A stretch of DNA of 64,000 nt, from assembly GCF_000702205.1 (NCBI RefSeq), contig NZ_JNKW01000001.1:372001-436000 (forward strand), given 5' to 3'. The notes beneath the pieces were generated by a model. The model saw nothing but the letters and a program-made list of their open reading frames with translations, was not told the origin of the DNA and did no database searches. Position 1 is the first letter of the stretch, and each line of letters opens with the position of its first letter. Source of the stretch: Lachnospira multipara LB2003. GTDB lineage: Bacteria; Bacillota; Clostridia; Lachnospirales; Lachnospiraceae. Shown here in pieces: positions 34,127-44,163 of this stretch. The translations under genes were made by a program, and so were the position numbers.

Positions 34127-35800
34127 TTAGCTCCAAAGGCCACTATTAAGGAATGCCCTTGCTCTATTATTAGAATTCTCCACTATTTCATCTTTAAAGC
34201 CTAAGACTTTTAATAGTTTTATAGCATTACGAGTGCTTGCCGCACCATCTAGTAGCTTATAATCAAATAATACCTGATCATTTGTGACATTTTCCTGGAA
34301 ATGATAGTTTTTATATTCGCCTTCTAGTAATGTAGTAAGTTCTACATCATGAGTTGCAGCAAATATAAAGGCATTCATGTAAGATAAGTTCTTTAAAATC
34401 TCTGTGGAAGCTGCTACTCTTTCAACTGTATTAGTTCCCTTTAAGATTTCATCAATAAAAATAAGCACTGGTAAATCGCTCTCATCCATTGCATCAAAAA
34501 TCCTTTTTATAGACTTAATTTCAACAATATAATAACTATCATTACCTTCTAAGTCATCTCTTAAGGCCATGGAAGAAAAAATCCTAAATTTTGGCGCCTT
34601 ATATTTTTTACTAACACTTGTAAAAATCGTCTGACTAAGTATTGCATTTATTGCTACAGTCTTTAAAAATGTAGATTTACCTGATGCATTAGAACCTGTA
34701 AGTAAGATATTATTATCCTCTGTCAAAGAATTACTTACAGCATTCGCAATTAAAGGATGATAAACATCAATTATTTCCATTCCTTTTTTGCCAGCAACAA
34801 ATTCCGGCTTTGAATAATAATCTAAGCTTTTTCTAAACGAAGCAATTGCTATGCAACTTTCAATATATCCCAATGTGTTCATTAATTCATAAATTTCTTT
34901 TTCTTTATTGTTAAGAAGCTTCACCATATTGTTAAACTTAATTAAGTCGATATGAGTTAGCATTCTTAAATAATCAAGTAAAATCTCTGATAATGAACCA
35001 GTTACATTGCCATTTTCAAGCATTCCAGCATTTTTATATACCTTATCAAATTCCTTAGATAGAGAAGATAATTTTTCGTTAATATCAGCTAAATAAGAAA
35101 GATTTAATTTTCTAATATCCTTAGCTGCTTTTATCATCTTTACAATCTGACCTATACAAACAAAGTATTTCTCCACATCAGCCTTAAATCTATAATATGT
35201 TATTACAGAAAAAGCCATAGCTGCAATTACTAACAAAATTCCCACAGCAGAATTAACAAAAAGCATAATAACAAGTGATACTATAAGAAAAACTGGTGAT
35301 AAATAATTAATCACATTGGATTTTGGCATTAAGTCAACTACCATGCCTACATAATCAGATACAGCCATATGCTTAGCATATCCAATAAAAGCAAAAATCT
35401 TTTGACATTTTATTCTGCCATCCTCATCCCCATCAAAGGAATCTGCTAGATTATCTGTCTCTTTAAGTCTAGCCTCATCATTAATTGGCTCACGTAGCAT
35501 CTTATATAAATATTCCTGACCTATACTTGAATTAGTATTATTAATTGCCTTATAGACTCTATCCATGTCTAAGTCGTTCCATGTTATATCATCTATATAA
35601 TATTTTGCTCTGCTATTTTTATAAAAATGTGATATCTGTTCTAGTTCATCAACACTTATTTTTTTATTGGCTTTTTTGCCATAACTTTTTATTAATCTAT
35701 TATGCAATCTTTCCTTTGCACTTTTTATTGAATTAAGATATGCAATAATTGCGCAAACTACTGCTAATATAATAAGAATTAATATGTGATTATTCTCCAT
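34127..35800 (-). CDS. Membrane-anchored MutS-like ATPase
   Basis: This 557-residue protein carries the MutS-type ABC ATPase at its C-terminus: LLTGSNASGKSTFLKT (Walker A, near 370), FIDEILKGTNTVER (Walker B and signature) and AATHDVELT. There is no mismatch-recognition domain and no Smr nuclease domain. A membrane helix lies at residues 5-23 and two more around 165-205, so the ATPase would be held at the membrane. It is therefore unlikely to be a mismatch repair protein. The family is widespread in clostridia but its role is unknown. It precedes deoD by 11 bp in reverse order. Confidence 0.82.
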   Translation of the reverse strand: MENNHILILIILAVVCAIIAYLNSIKSAKERLHNRLIKSYGKKANKKISVDELEQISHFYKNSRAKYYIDDITWNDLDMDRVYKAINNTNSSIGQEYLYKMLREPINDEARLKETDNLADSFDGDEDGRIKCQKIFAFIGYAKHMAVSDYVGMVVDLMPKSNVINYLSPVFLIVSLVIMLFVNSAVGILLVIAAMAFSVITYYRFKADVEKYFVCIGQIVKMIKAAKDIRKLNLSYLADINEKLSSLSKEFDKVYKNAGMLENGNVTGSLSEILLDYLRMLTHIDLIKFNNMVKLLNNKEKEIYELMNTLGYIESCIAIASFRKSLDYYSKPEFVAGKKGMEIIDVYHPLIANAVSNSLTEDNNILLTGSNASGKSTFLKTVAINAILSQTIFTSVSKKYKAPKFRIFSSMALRDDLEGNDSYYIVEIKSIKRIFDAMDESDLPVLIFIDEILKGTNTVERVAASTEILKNLSYMNAFIFAATHDVELTTLLEGEYKNYHFQENVTNDQVLFDYKLLDGAASTRNAIKLLKVLGFKDEIVENSNNRARAFLNSGLWS

Positions 35801-35811
35801 ACAAGTCTCTC

Positions 35812-36528
35812 CTAGTCCGCAAAATTAATAGCTGTATTAAGGGCAATTTCCATCATGTTAGTAAAGCCAATTTGTCTTTGCTTTGCATCAAGTTCTTCTT
35901 TTTTGTAAATGTGATCTGAAATTGTCAATATACAAAGTGCCTTTTTACCAAGTCTTTGAGCATTTAAATAAAGAGCTGCAGATTCCATTTCTACACACAT
36001 TACACCCATTTTATGCCATGCATCATTAGCGCTTGTATCATCACTATAAAATGTATCTGAAGATAAGACATTACCTGCCTTAACTCTAACTCCTAATTTG
36101 CCTGCTTCATCAAAAGCAGTCTTTAATAAATCAAAGTCAGCTGTTGGTGCAATTACACCTGGTAACTTGTACTGACTTGCATAATTAGAATTTGTACTAG
36201 CAGACATAGCAAGTACCACATCCATACAATTTAAATCATCTAAAAGCGCACCTGCTGAGCCAATTCTAATAATGCTCTCAACTCCATACATTGTGTATAA
36301 TTCGTAACTATAAATACCCATAGATGGCATACCCATGCCACTTCCCATAACTGATATTTTCTTACCCTTATACATTCCTGTATAACCAAACATATTTCTT
36401 ACAGTATTAAACTGTACTACGTCTTCTAAATAATTTTCAGCAATAAATTTTGCTCGGAGTGGATCTCCAGGCATTAAAACAATCTTTGCAATATCGCCAT
36501 TACTTGCTTCATTATGTGGTGTTCCCAT
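35812..36528 (-). CDS. deoD: DeoD-type purine nucleoside phosphorylase
   Basis: The enzyme splits purine nucleosides with phosphate for salvage. The 238-residue protein has the N-terminal MPGDPLRAKFIAENYLED, GMGMPSMGIYSYEL, and RIGSAGAL, and CVEMESAALY near 180, all typical of the hexameric DeoD class. The ATG at 36526-36528 is preceded by GGAGGT at a good distance, so the upstream in-frame ATG was not used. With apt nearby it forms a purine salvage pair. Confidence 0.94.
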   Translation of the reverse strand: MGTPHNEASNGDIAKIVLMPGDPLRAKFIAENYLEDVVQFNTVRNMFGYTGMYKGKKISVMGSGMGMPSMGIYSYELYTMYGVESIIRIGSAGALLDDLNCMDVVLAMSASTNSNYASQYKLPGVIAPTADFDLLKTAFDEAGKLGVRVKAGNVLSSDTFYSDDTSANDAWHKMGVMCVEMESAALYLNAQRLGKKALCILTISDHIYKKEELDAKQRQIGFTNMMEIALNTAINFAD

Positions 36529-36552
36529 AAATACCTCCATTAAATGTTACAA

Positions 36553-36580
36553 AAGCAGTGTATTTTAAAATACACTGCTT
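36553..36580 (-). terminator. Palindromic terminator after apt
   Basis: A perfect 28-bp palindrome (AAGCAGTGTATTTT and its complement) lies between apt and deoD. On the minus strand the T-run after it is short (CTTTTG), so it may also act as a weak attenuator. Confidence 0.65.
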
Positions 36581-36640
36581 ATTATACTATCTAATATTAT
36601 AACCTATTTTTTCATAAAGAGTATTAAATTTTTAAAAAAT

Positions 36641-37165
36641 TTATTTACCTTCATACTTAATTACAGAATCAACATTGTAACCTGCAAGCTTGTCACGACC
36701 CTTTAATCCTTCAAGTTCCATTAAGAATACAATCTTAACTACTTCTCCGCCAAGTCCTTCGATAAGCTTTACAATAGCTTCAATTGTTCCACCAGTAGCG
36801 ATTAAGTCATCAACAATAACAACCTTCTGACCTGGCTTAATTGAATCCTTATGCAATTCAACAACTGCTTTACCATATTCAAGATCATATTCAGCAGAAA
36901 CAGTTTCACATGGAAGCTTACCCTTTTTTCTAGCTGGAACAAATCCTTTATTATTCTTATATGCGATTGGTACGCCAAAGATAAAACCTCTTGATTCTGG
37001 ACCAACTACAATATCATAGTCTACATCCTTTAGAAGGTTATCAATTTCATCAATAGCTAATTTAAATCCATCTGGATCTTGAAGAACAGTTGTAACGTCT
37101 CTAAATACGATACCCTCTTTTGGGAAATTCGGAATACTTCTTACATAATCTTCAACCTTTTTCAT
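36641..37165 (-). CDS. apt: Adenine phosphoribosyltransferase
   Basis: Apt makes AMP from adenine and PRPP. The 174-residue protein starts with IPNFPKEGIVFRDVTTVLQD, followed by GPESRGFIFG and the PRPP-binding VVIVDDLIATGGT near 120. An AAGGAG site lies nine bases before the ATG. An extended -10 promoter lies about 100 bp upstream. Confidence 0.95.
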   Translation of the reverse strand: MKKVEDYVRSIPNFPKEGIVFRDVTTVLQDPDGFKLAIDEIDNLLKDVDYDIVVGPESRGFIFGVPIAYKNNKGFVPARKKGKLPCETVSAEYDLEYGKAVVELHKDSIKPGQKVVIVDDLIATGGTIEAIVKLIEGLGGEVVKIVFLMELEGLKGRDKLAGYNVDSVIKYEGK

Positions 37166-37265
37166 TGCAACAAACTCCTTAATATGCTTAAACTAAACTA
37201 CCTAAAATAAATATTAGGTTAATTATGACCACCTTTGTAATCATATATAAAATGACGCATTTTTT

Positions 37266-37271
37266 ATTATA
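37266..37271 (-). promoter_or_regulatory. Extended -10 promoter of apt
   Basis: On the minus strand TATGG directly precedes TATAAT (extended -10). No strong -35 at 17 bp. Confidence 0.55.
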
Positions 37272-37295
37272 CCATAAAATTTGTATTTTGTATAA

Positions 37296-37526
37296 TCATT
37301 CGTCAAATTCACATAAAACGTAGAATCCTCTGTTGGTCTCGCCAACTTCCTTAACCACACCAGTTCTAGATTTAAGGCGTTCCGGTGTGGTGTAATTACC
37401 AGACATTGCCACAGCTGGCTCTATTGTATAATAATAGCTACTTGGTAGCTTACCCTCTGTAATTTCTACAACATCACCCTCCTTTACAAGTCCTGGTCTA
37501 CTCATTGTAAAAGACATTTCTCTCAT
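37296..37526 (-). CDS. Unrecognised small protein after recG
   Basis: The 76-residue product starts [20 protein letters not shown] and ends with [15 protein letters not shown]. It is rich in beta-forming residues and lacks a signal or membrane segment. Its pattern ([25 protein letters not shown]) looks like a small SH3- or OB-like barrel, but this is only impression. The start ATG is six bases after GGGAGGT. It follows recG with no gap and is probably co-transcribed. Confidence 0.7.
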   Translation of the reverse strand: MREMSFTMSRPGLVKEGDVVEITEGKLPSSYYYTIEPAVAMSGNYTTPERLKSRTGVVKEVGETNRGFYVLCEFDE

Positions 37527-37540
37527 AGTCATACCTCCCA

Positions 37541-39595
37541 CTACAAGTTAATCTTTTCTAATACTTTTCCTGTGTATTCAATTACTTTTTTCTTTAGATA
37601 AATATTGTCCTTACTACTAAGAGTATTATCACTATCATAAATAGTCTTAGCAGCGTCTGCACATTCTTTTAAAGTCTTAGAATCCGCAAATACATCCGCA
37701 ATTCCAAAATCAAAATCGCCACTTTGTCTCACCCCAAAGAAGTCACCAGGACCTCTAAGTTCTAAGTCTTTTCTTGCGATTTCAAATCCATCATTGCTCT
37801 TATTTAATATATCAAGACGTTTTTTAATTTTTTCTGATTTCTTGCCAGTCATAAAAATGCAATAACTTTGTGCATCGCCTCTACCTACTCGACCTCTTAA
37901 CTGATGAAGTCCTGCAAGTCCAAACATCTCTGCATTCTCAATTAACATAACTGTGGCATTAGGAACATTAACACCTACTTCAATAACTGTTGTTGAAACA
38001 AGAATATCAATTTCCCTGTTAGAAAAACGCCTCATTATCTCTTCTTTTTCCTTTGGTTTAAGTTTACCATGTAAATACTCTATTTTGCAATTTGGAAGTT
38101 TAGTTTTTAAATTCTTAGTATAGTCTATTACATTGGCAGCTTCAAAATTTTCACTTTCTTCAACCATAGGACATATAACATAACACTGATGTCCTTTTGA
38201 CACCTCTCTATTTAAAAAACTTTCTGCATTTTTTCTATAGGATTCATCAACAACAGCATTCTTAATTGGCAAACGCCCCTTTGGCATTTCATCAATTATG
38301 GAAATATCCAAATCCCCATATAAAATAATAGCCAATGTTCTTGGTATAGGTGTTGCAGACATTACAAGAATATGAGGTCTATTACCCTTTCCCGCAAAAT
38401 TTTCTCTTTGACATACGCCAAATCTATGCTGTTCATCTGTAATTACCAAAGCTAAATCCTTATAGACAAGTTTTTCTTGAATCAAGGCATGAGTACCAAC
38501 AATTATCTGGCTTTCTCCGCTCTCAATTCTTTCATAAGCCTTCTCTTTTTGCTTTTTAGTCATTGAACCTACCAAAAGTTCAACCTTAATATCAAGATTA
38601 TTAGTTTCAAAAAGACTTTTAAGTGATTCAAAGTGCTGAATAGCCAAAACCTCAGTTGGAACCATCATAGCCCCTTGATAACCATTAAGTGCTACTTCAA
38701 GCAAACTTATAGTTGCCACAATAGTCTTACCTGAACCTACATCCCCTTGAATTAATCTAGACATGGTTCTATCCCCTGTTAAATCAGATCTAACTTCATC
38801 TAATGTCCTTAACTGAGCATTAGTAAGCTTAAAGGGAAGATCATTCAAAAGTTCATCTACTTCTTTAAGCCTTTTTATATGAAAGCTATTAGGATTAGAT
38901 TCTTTAGTTGATTTTAAGCTAAGGGTTGCAAGTATAAAGAGGAAAAATTCTTCAAAAGCAAGTCTATGTCTAGCTTTTATATAATCATCAAATTCCTTTG
39001 GAAAATGTATATTCTGTATTGCAAAATTGTGTTCTGCAAGCTCATATTTTTCTCTAACCCAACTAGGAATAAATTCTGGCTCAAGATAATCCTTATTAAT
39101 ATCTAAAACCTGGCTTATACATTTAAGCATCATATTATTAGATAATCCCTTAGTTAGCGGATAAATAGGCATCATCGTACCTTTAAGCTCATTATATTTA
39201 GCAAGGGTAAAAATCTTAGGCTGTTCTAGGCAATAATGATTGCCCTTTATTTTAAATTTGCCTCTAAAGACATATCTAGCACCTAGCTTTAAACTTGCCT
39301 TTAAATAAGGCATATTAAAAAATACCACTTCAAAAATTGTGCCATCCATGTCCTTAAGCTTAGCTGATAAAATCTTTATCTTGCCACTACCAAAAATATC
39401 TGGACTTTTACAAACCACTCCTTCAATAGCAGATTCCTCATCTAGGTCTTCTAAAGTCTTAATTGTAACTGGCTCATTATAAATATCATAAGTTCTAGGA
39501 TAATGCTTTAACAAGTCCTCTGTGGTATATAAGTCAAGCTTTGCAAAATGCTCTGCAGTCTTTTCTCCTACACCTTTTAATTTAGTCAATTCCAT
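37541..39595 (-). CDS. recG: ATP-dependent DNA helicase RecG
   Basis: RecG remodels stalled forks and recombination intermediates. The 684-residue protein has a wedge (OB) domain (about 40-150), helicase motif [19 protein letters not shown] (motif II), [11 protein letters not shown], and the C-terminal helicase block [15 protein letters not shown] and [12 protein letters not shown]. Full length. It is followed by a small unknown gene and preceded by fakA. Confidence 0.95.
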   Translation of the reverse strand: MELTKLKGVGEKTAEHFAKLDLYTTEDLLKHYPRTYDIYNEPVTIKTLEDLDEESAIEGVVCKSPDIFGSGKIKILSAKLKDMDGTIFEVVFFNMPYLKASLKLGARYVFRGKFKIKGNHYCLEQPKIFTLAKYNELKGTMMPIYPLTKGLSNNMMLKCISQVLDINKDYLEPEFIPSWVREKYELAEHNFAIQNIHFPKEFDDYIKARHRLAFEEFFLFILATLSLKSTKESNPNSFHIKRLKEVDELLNDLPFKLTNAQLRTLDEVRSDLTGDRTMSRLIQGDVGSGKTIVATISLLEVALNGYQGAMMVPTEVLAIQHFESLKSLFETNNLDIKVELLVGSMTKKQKEKAYERIESGESQIIVGTHALIQEKLVYKDLALVITDEQHRFGVCQRENFAGKGNRPHILVMSATPIPRTLAIILYGDLDISIIDEMPKGRLPIKNAVVDESYRKNAESFLNREVSKGHQCYVICPMVEESENFEAANVIDYTKNLKTKLPNCKIEYLHGKLKPKEKEEIMRRFSNREIDILVSTTVIEVGVNVPNATVMLIENAEMFGLAGLHQLRGRVGRGDAQSYCIFMTGKKSEKIKKRLDILNKSNDGFEIARKDLELRGPGDFFGVRQSGDFDFGIADVFADSKTLKECADAAKTIYDSDNTLSSKDNIYLKKKVIEYTGKVLEKINL

Positions 39596-39610
39596 ATTAA
39601 TCCCTAAATA

Positions 39611-39646
39611 AATAAATCAACGCATATAAATATACGTTGATTTATT
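39611..39646 (-). terminator. Hairpin between fakA and recG
   Basis: AATAAATCAACG pairs with CGTTGATTTATT (perfect 12-bp stem) around a 12-nt AT-rich loop. It is AT-rich, so a weak terminator or attenuator. Confidence 0.5.
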
Positions 39647-39662
39647 ATATACAAAAATTAAT

Positions 39663-41372
39663 TTATTCTACTGAAACAATATAATAGTAAACTGGCTGTC
39701 CACCATATTGTAATTCTACTTCTACATCAGCAAATTTAGCACTGATTGCACTAACTGCTTCATTAGCTGCTTCTTCAGTTACATCGCTACCATAATAAAC
39801 AGTAACTAATTCAGCATCATCAAACATCAAATCATTAATAAGATCTGTTAATGTTGTAATCATATCTGTACCAACTGAAGATAAGCCCTTATCTCCTAAA
39901 CCGATATAATTATCCTTCTTAATTTCCTTACCATCAATTGATGTATCTCTAACAGCATATGTTAACTGACCTGATTTAACAAGTCCTAAGCTTTCCTGCA
40001 TAGATTCTGTATTCTCATCTTTGCTTCTACTTGCTTCAAAATTAATTAATGCTGTAATACCCTGAGGTACAGTCTTTGTTGGAATTACAATAATTTCCTT
40101 ATCTTCAATAATGCTTGCTGCCTGATTTGATGCAAGAATAATATTGCTATTATTAGGTAATACATAAATTGTATCTGCATTAATCTTATCAGCTGCATTA
40201 AGAATATCTTCTGTTGAAGGGTTCATTGTCTGACCACCTTCAATTACCTGATCACAACCTAAATCTCTAAAAATCTGACCAATTCCTTCACCAGGTGCAA
40301 TTGTAATAAATCCAAAGTCTTTCTTTGGTTCATCTGCCTTGCTATCCTTAACTTTAGCCATTGCTTCACTAGCTGCAGCAGCCTGCTTTTCAGCCTGAGA
40401 GACAACCTTCTCATTATGTTCTTCTCTCATATTATCAATCTTCATTCTTGTAAGTGAACCATACTTAAGACCTTCCTCGAATGCTAAACCAGGGTGGTTA
40501 GTATGAACGTGAATCTTAACAATATCATCAAGAGAAACACATACTAATGAATCACCAATTGAAGTTAAGAATTTTTTGAAATTCTCTTCATCTTTTTCTG
40601 TGAATTCTCTCTCAAGATTAATAATAAATTCTGTACAATATCCAAATTTAATGTCTACATTCTCTATAGCAGCACCAACGCCTGCTTTTTCTTCGCTGCT
40701 TGGCTTACTATCGCTTTCTGTAATTGTAAAATCAGTTACCTTACCAATAAGAGCATCATAGCAACCCTTTAATACTACTACTAAGCCCTGTCCACCTGAA
40801 TCTACAACGCCTGCTTCCTTTAATACTGGTAGCATATCAGGAGTCTTAGATAAGACAAGTTCTGCTTCATCTATTAATTTAGAAAGGAATTCTTCAACAT
40901 CATCTGTTTCTCCTGCAAGTTTAGAAGCCTTATCAGAAACGCCCTTAGCAACTGTAAGAATTGTACCTTCCTTTGGTTTCATAACTGCTTTATAAGCTGT
41001 TTCTGTAGCTCTCTGACAAGCAAGAGCAATTGTCTCAACATCAATAGTTGTTGCAGTCTTAACTTCCTTAGTAAATCCTCTTAAAAGCTGAGATAAAATA
41101 ACACCTGAGTTACCTCTAGCTCCTCTTAAAGAGCCTGATGAAATTGCCTTTGATAAACTTGCCATATTAGGATTAGCAATTGCACTAACTTCTCTAGCTG
41201 CTGACAAAATTGTCATTGTCATATTAGTACCTGTATCACCATCTGGTACAGGGAATACATTTAAATCGTTAATCCATTCTTTATTAGCCTCAAGATTCTT
41301 CGCTCCAGCAAGAAACATCTTCTGCATAAGCGATGCATCTATAGTTTTTGTAGCCACTTTAATATCCTCCAT
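39663..41372 (-). CDS. fakA: DAK2-domain fatty acid kinase FakA-like protein
   Basis: FakA (YloV) phosphorylates fatty acids bound to a FakB partner. The 569-residue protein has an N-terminal DhaL domain with the nucleotide/Mg motif NVFPVPDGDTGTNMTMTI and RGARGNSGVILSQLLRG, then a linker and a C-terminal EDD-like domain. The gene sits between asp23 and recG, the order seen in many Firmicutes. No fakB lies in this window. Confidence 0.9.
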   Translation of the reverse strand: MEDIKVATKTIDASLMQKMFLAGAKNLEANKEWINDLNVFPVPDGDTGTNMTMTILSAAREVSAIANPNMASLSKAISSGSLRGARGNSGVILSQLLRGFTKEVKTATTIDVETIALACQRATETAYKAVMKPKEGTILTVAKGVSDKASKLAGETDDVEEFLSKLIDEAELVLSKTPDMLPVLKEAGVVDSGGQGLVVVLKGCYDALIGKVTDFTITESDSKPSSEEKAGVGAAIENVDIKFGYCTEFIINLEREFTEKDEENFKKFLTSIGDSLVCVSLDDIVKIHVHTNHPGLAFEEGLKYGSLTRMKIDNMREEHNEKVVSQAEKQAAAASEAMAKVKDSKADEPKKDFGFITIAPGEGIGQIFRDLGCDQVIEGGQTMNPSTEDILNAADKINADTIYVLPNNSNIILASNQAASIIEDKEIIVIPTKTVPQGITALINFEASRSKDENTESMQESLGLVKSGQLTYAVRDTSIDGKEIKKDNYIGLGDKGLSSVGTDMITTLTDLINDLMFDDAELVTVYYGSDVTEEAANEAVSAISAKFADVEVELQYGGQPVYYYIVSVE

Positions 41373-41407
41373 TCTGCCAGGTATCTACACCTGTCATTAA
41401 AATTTTA

Positions 41408-41767
41408 TTAATCTATTACTCTTACGCCTTCAACAAAAATATTAATTTTCTTAATTTCAAGTCCAGTAAATTCTGAAACCTTATATTTAATATTCTGAAT
41501 TAAATTGTCAGAAACCGTATTAATACTTACGCCATAAGAAACAATAACATGGAAATCAATAGTTATCTTGTTGTCTTCATCTATATCAACTTTAATACCT
41601 CTTGTTAAGCTATCGCCACGAAGAAGTTTAACTAAACCGTCCTTCATGCTAACTGCAGCCATACCAACAATACCAAAGCATTCAACAGCTGTTGTACCTG
41701 CGTATTGTGCAATTACCTCAGGATCAATAGAAACCCTTCCTAACTCGTTATCAAGAATACCCTTCAT
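41408..41767 (-). CDS. Asp23/Gls24-family envelope-stress protein
   Basis: This 119-residue protein has the family core VIAQYAGTTAVECFGIVGMAAVS, then IDFHVIVSYGVSINTVSDNL and VEGVRVID. Asp23 proteins gather at the membrane and respond to cell-wall stress. It starts the asp23-fakA-recG block, 240 bp downstream of rpmB, and has its own promoter. Confidence 0.92.
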   Translation of the reverse strand: MKGILDNELGRVSIDPEVIAQYAGTTAVECFGIVGMAAVSMKDGLVKLLRGDSLTRGIKVDIDEDNKITIDFHVIVSYGVSINTVSDNLIQNIKYKVSEFTGLEIKKINIFVEGVRVID

Positions 41768-41854
41768 ATCTCGCCTCCGCTCTGCGTCTTAATTTGTTGG
41801 GACGGTATTAAACCGTAAGCTTGCGCAGTAAACTTTATCCCTATTATTGATGCC

Positions 41855-41883
41855 ATTATACTATTATAATTGCTTAAATTCAA
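41855..41883 (-). promoter_or_regulatory. asp23-fakA-recG operon promoter
   Basis: On the minus strand TTGAAT (41878-41883), 17 bp and TATAAT (41855-41860). Confidence 0.7.
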
Positions 41884-41948
41884 GATTGTGTATCACAAGG
41901 AAAAGAAACTTTTTAATGTTTGAGTTTCTAAGTTTTTTGCAAAAAATA

Positions 41949-41984
41949 AAGTGAATTACGAGCTTTATGTTCCGTAATTCACCT
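41949..41984 (-). terminator. Terminator after rpmB
   Basis: GTGAATTACG pairs with CGTAATTCAC around a 12-nt loop, and the minus-strand reading runs into TTTATTTTTTG. Confidence 0.85.
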
Positions 41985-42015
41985 TAATTACCTAAAGTAT
42001 ACATGCAGAAACTAA

Positions 42016-42201
42016 TTAAGCACGTTCTACAGCACCAGAACGTAAGCATGATGTACAAACATACATCTTCTTAGATCCACCTTCAACCTTAACTCTAACA
42101 GACTTAACGTTAGCATTCCAAATCTTATTTGATCTTCTATGAGAATGGCTCACAGCATTACCAAAGTGAGCACTTTTTTCACAAATCGCACATTTTGCCA
42201 T
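42016..42201 (-). CDS. rpmB: 50S ribosomal protein L28
   Basis: The 61-residue product starts MAKCAICEKSAHFGNAVSHS and has RRSNKIWNANVKSVRV and CTSCLRSG, with four cysteines of the zinc-type L28. It has its own promoter and terminator. Confidence 0.96.
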   Translation of the reverse strand: MAKCAICEKSAHFGNAVSHSHRRSNKIWNANVKSVRVKVEGGSKKMYVCTSCLRSGAVERA

Positions 42202-42254
42202 TACTATAACACCTCCTTATCAAACTTGGGGGTATTTTACCCACAACGTTAGTT

Positions 42255-42283
42255 ATTATATCAGATAAAAATTAATAATGCAA
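42255..42283 (-). promoter_or_regulatory. rpmB promoter
   Basis: On the minus strand TTGCAT (42278-42283), 17 bp and TATAAT (42255-42260). Confidence 0.75.
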
Positions 42284-42297
42284 CAACATTTTAAAAT

Positions 42298-42687
42298 TTA
42301 GTGACTTGCCTCATCTATAGCTTCATCTATCTTCTCATCAGTCTTTACTTTGCCAGCCTTACCTGTAAATTTGTCGATAATATCTGGAGCCATATCTAAA
42401 ATCTTAGTTACAGTATCTTGATTTTTAATATTAACAAGCTTAGTTGCGCCATTCTGAATCACTAATACAGCGCTTGGTGTAACTTTACCTGTCATTGCTC
42501 CGCCTGCGTTATTCTTCTTATCTCCAGCAAATGCGCCAGCGCCTACGCCAAAGGATACATCTACAAGAGGTAAAATAATTGTGTCATTAACCTTAACTGC
42601 ATCTCCAACTACAGTTTTTGCAGAAACAAACGCATCCATCCCCTTAAAAAGAGAAGCTACTGTTGTATCAAAATTATTGTTAGCCAT
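42298..42687 (-). CDS. GerW-family sporulation protein (YtfJ-like)
   Basis: This 129-residue protein has VSFGVGAGAFAGD and a glycine-rich stretch NNAGGAMTGKVTPSAVLVIQNG, the pattern of GerW/YtfJ, a protein first described in spore germination. The ATG at 42685-42687 follows GGGAGGA; the longer in-frame start lacks a spaced site. Together with the DUF2953 gene upstream this matches the ytfJ-ytfI neighbourhood of Bacillus, indirect evidence for a spore-former lineage. Confidence 0.88.
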   Translation of the reverse strand: MANNNFDTTVASLFKGMDAFVSAKTVVGDAVKVNDTIILPLVDVSFGVGAGAFAGDKKNNAGGAMTGKVTPSAVLVIQNGATKLVNIKNQDTVTKILDMAPDIIDKFTGKAGKVKTDEKIDEAIDEASH

Positions 42688-42794
42688 ATATTCCTCCCTA
42701 ATTGTTTGCAAAAATGCAATTAACCTTATTTATATCTACCTAATTTAATCCACAAGGTCCAAAAATATTTCTTGTTTATTATAACATAATATTC

Positions 42795-43739
42795 TTATTT
42801 GAAAACAAGCTCTCTAAATTTTTTATTTAAAACAAGCTTAATAGCTATTACTAAAATGCTAATTAATCGAACATGACCCTTTAGTTTTATATCAGCTTCC
42901 TTTACATCCCTGTCAAATTCTGCATCTATATCCATAAGTAAACCTGTAAGCCCACAAAATGGTGCAATAAACATTAACACCTGCCCTGTAGTTGCTGGAT
43001 CTTCAAAACCTATATGTAACTTTATGCTATATTTTCTAGGTTTAATTGCTCTAAAGATTTCCTTAACTCTAAGAAAAATAAAGTGCACAAAAGCTTTGTT
43101 TTCCTCATCTTCTATTATGTCTTTTACTTTGTTTATTTTTGATGATATATCTTCTTTTTTAGTCTTTATATCATTATATGTCTTTTTTATTCCTTTTAAT
43201 AGCTTGCCTATTTTATCTCTTAGATTTCTGTAGGCATGTCTTATTTTTTCAAAAACTGATTCCTTCTTTATTTGTTCGCTTATGTCCTCAACATCATCAG
43301 GTTCAACAACACCCTTATTGTCCTTAACATTTTCGTCTTCAACATCCTCAATGCCTTCACTATTAGCAGTAAGAAAATCATCTTCTTTGTCTTCTTTTTC
43401 TTCCAAATCATCTTCAAAATCATCATCAAAGACGTTTTTTTCTTTCTTTGTTGCAGTTTTCTTTATAGCGTCTTTACTAGGGCTATCACTTTTTAAAATA
43501 TCAAACACTAAAATTCTTAATCTATATTTAAAGTCATCATTATATTCTGCTTTAAATGAAATTAATCTTAGTAGCCAACTAACTCTTATTTTTACATCTA
43601 GCTTTTCGTGATAATCCCCATAAATGTTATATTTAATGGGAACAAATAAAATAAGGCACAATAAAAAAATCACAAGACAAATCAAGCTAAGAATAATTAT
43701 AGCTAATACTTTTAATATCATTAATAATACGCTTAACAT
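42795..43739 (-). CDS. DUF2953 membrane protein
   Basis: This protein of about 314 residues has one long N-terminal membrane segment (about 5-32), the FVPIKYNIYGDYHEKLDVKIRVSWLLRLI region (here cited by VSWLLRLI) of the DUF2953 family, a central acidic run (about 95-155, many Asp and Glu), and a C-terminal DIKLKGHVRL part. It is probably the YtfI counterpart, co-transcribed with gerW. The function is unknown. Start: ATG at 43737-43739 after GAGGG; an in-frame GTG is two codons upstream. Confidence 0.8.
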   Translation of the reverse strand: MLSVLLMILKVLAIIILSLICLVIFLLCLILFVPIKYNIYGDYHEKLDVKIRVSWLLRLISFKAEYNDDFKYRLRILVFDILKSDSPSKDAIKKTATKKEKNVFDDDFEDDLEEKEDKEDDFLTANSEGIEDVEDENVKDNKGVVEPDDVEDISEQIKKESVFEKIRHAYRNLRDKIGKLLKGIKKTYNDIKTKKEDISSKINKVKDIIEDEENKAFVHFIFLRVKEIFRAIKPRKYSIKLHIGFEDPATTGQVLMFIAPFCGLTGLLMDIDAEFDRDVKEADIKLKGHVRLISILVIAIKLVLNKKFRELVFK

Positions 43740-43750
43740 CTCCACCCTCG

Positions 43751-44077
43751 CTAATTATTTATTCCAAGATATGCCTTAATATTAAAGCCTCCTGTTTCCT
43801 TATAAACCCTGTCAATTAAATCTCGCACAATTAAAAAGGCCTCATCCTTTCCCTTAGCAATTCCTATAACAAAGAGTTTATCTTGGATTTCGCTATTTTT
43901 ATAATGTGCTTGTAACAATTCATTGCTTGAGATTATATCAAGTAAATTATTAGAGTTTGATGGAAATGTAATAAGATATGTATCTATAGAAAAGTCGTTT
44001 TTCTTCAAATGACGAAATATTTTATATTTAGTTTTCTTTGCTTTCTCACCAAATATAAGATGTTTATAAAATACCAT
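43751..44077 (-). CDS. Unrecognised 108-residue protein
   Basis: A basic N-terminus (FGEKAKKTKYKIFRHLKKND) is followed by DTYLITFPSNSNNLLDIIS and FVIGIAKGKDEAFLIVRDLID. It lies 11 bp upstream of DUF2953 on the same strand and is probably in that operon. No signal, membrane helix or known motif seen. Confidence 0.65.
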   Translation of the reverse strand: MVFYKHLIFGEKAKKTKYKIFRHLKKNDFSIDTYLITFPSNSNNLLDIISSNELLQAHYKNSEIQDKLFVIGIAKGKDEAFLIVRDLIDRVYKETGGFNIKAYLGINN

Positions 44078-44101
44078 GCAATCCCTCTAATCTTTAAATA
44101 T

Positions 44102-44131
44102 AGCGGATCTAAATTTGCATTTAAATCCGCT
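44102..44131 (-). terminator. Terminator after the 459-aa gene
   Basis: AGCGGATTTAAAT pairs with ATTTAGATCCGCT around GCAA (one mismatch). On the minus strand it runs into TATATTTA, so the T-tract is weak. Confidence 0.55.
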
Positions 44132-44163
44132 TAATTAAACTTAAATAAATTCTACCACTAATT

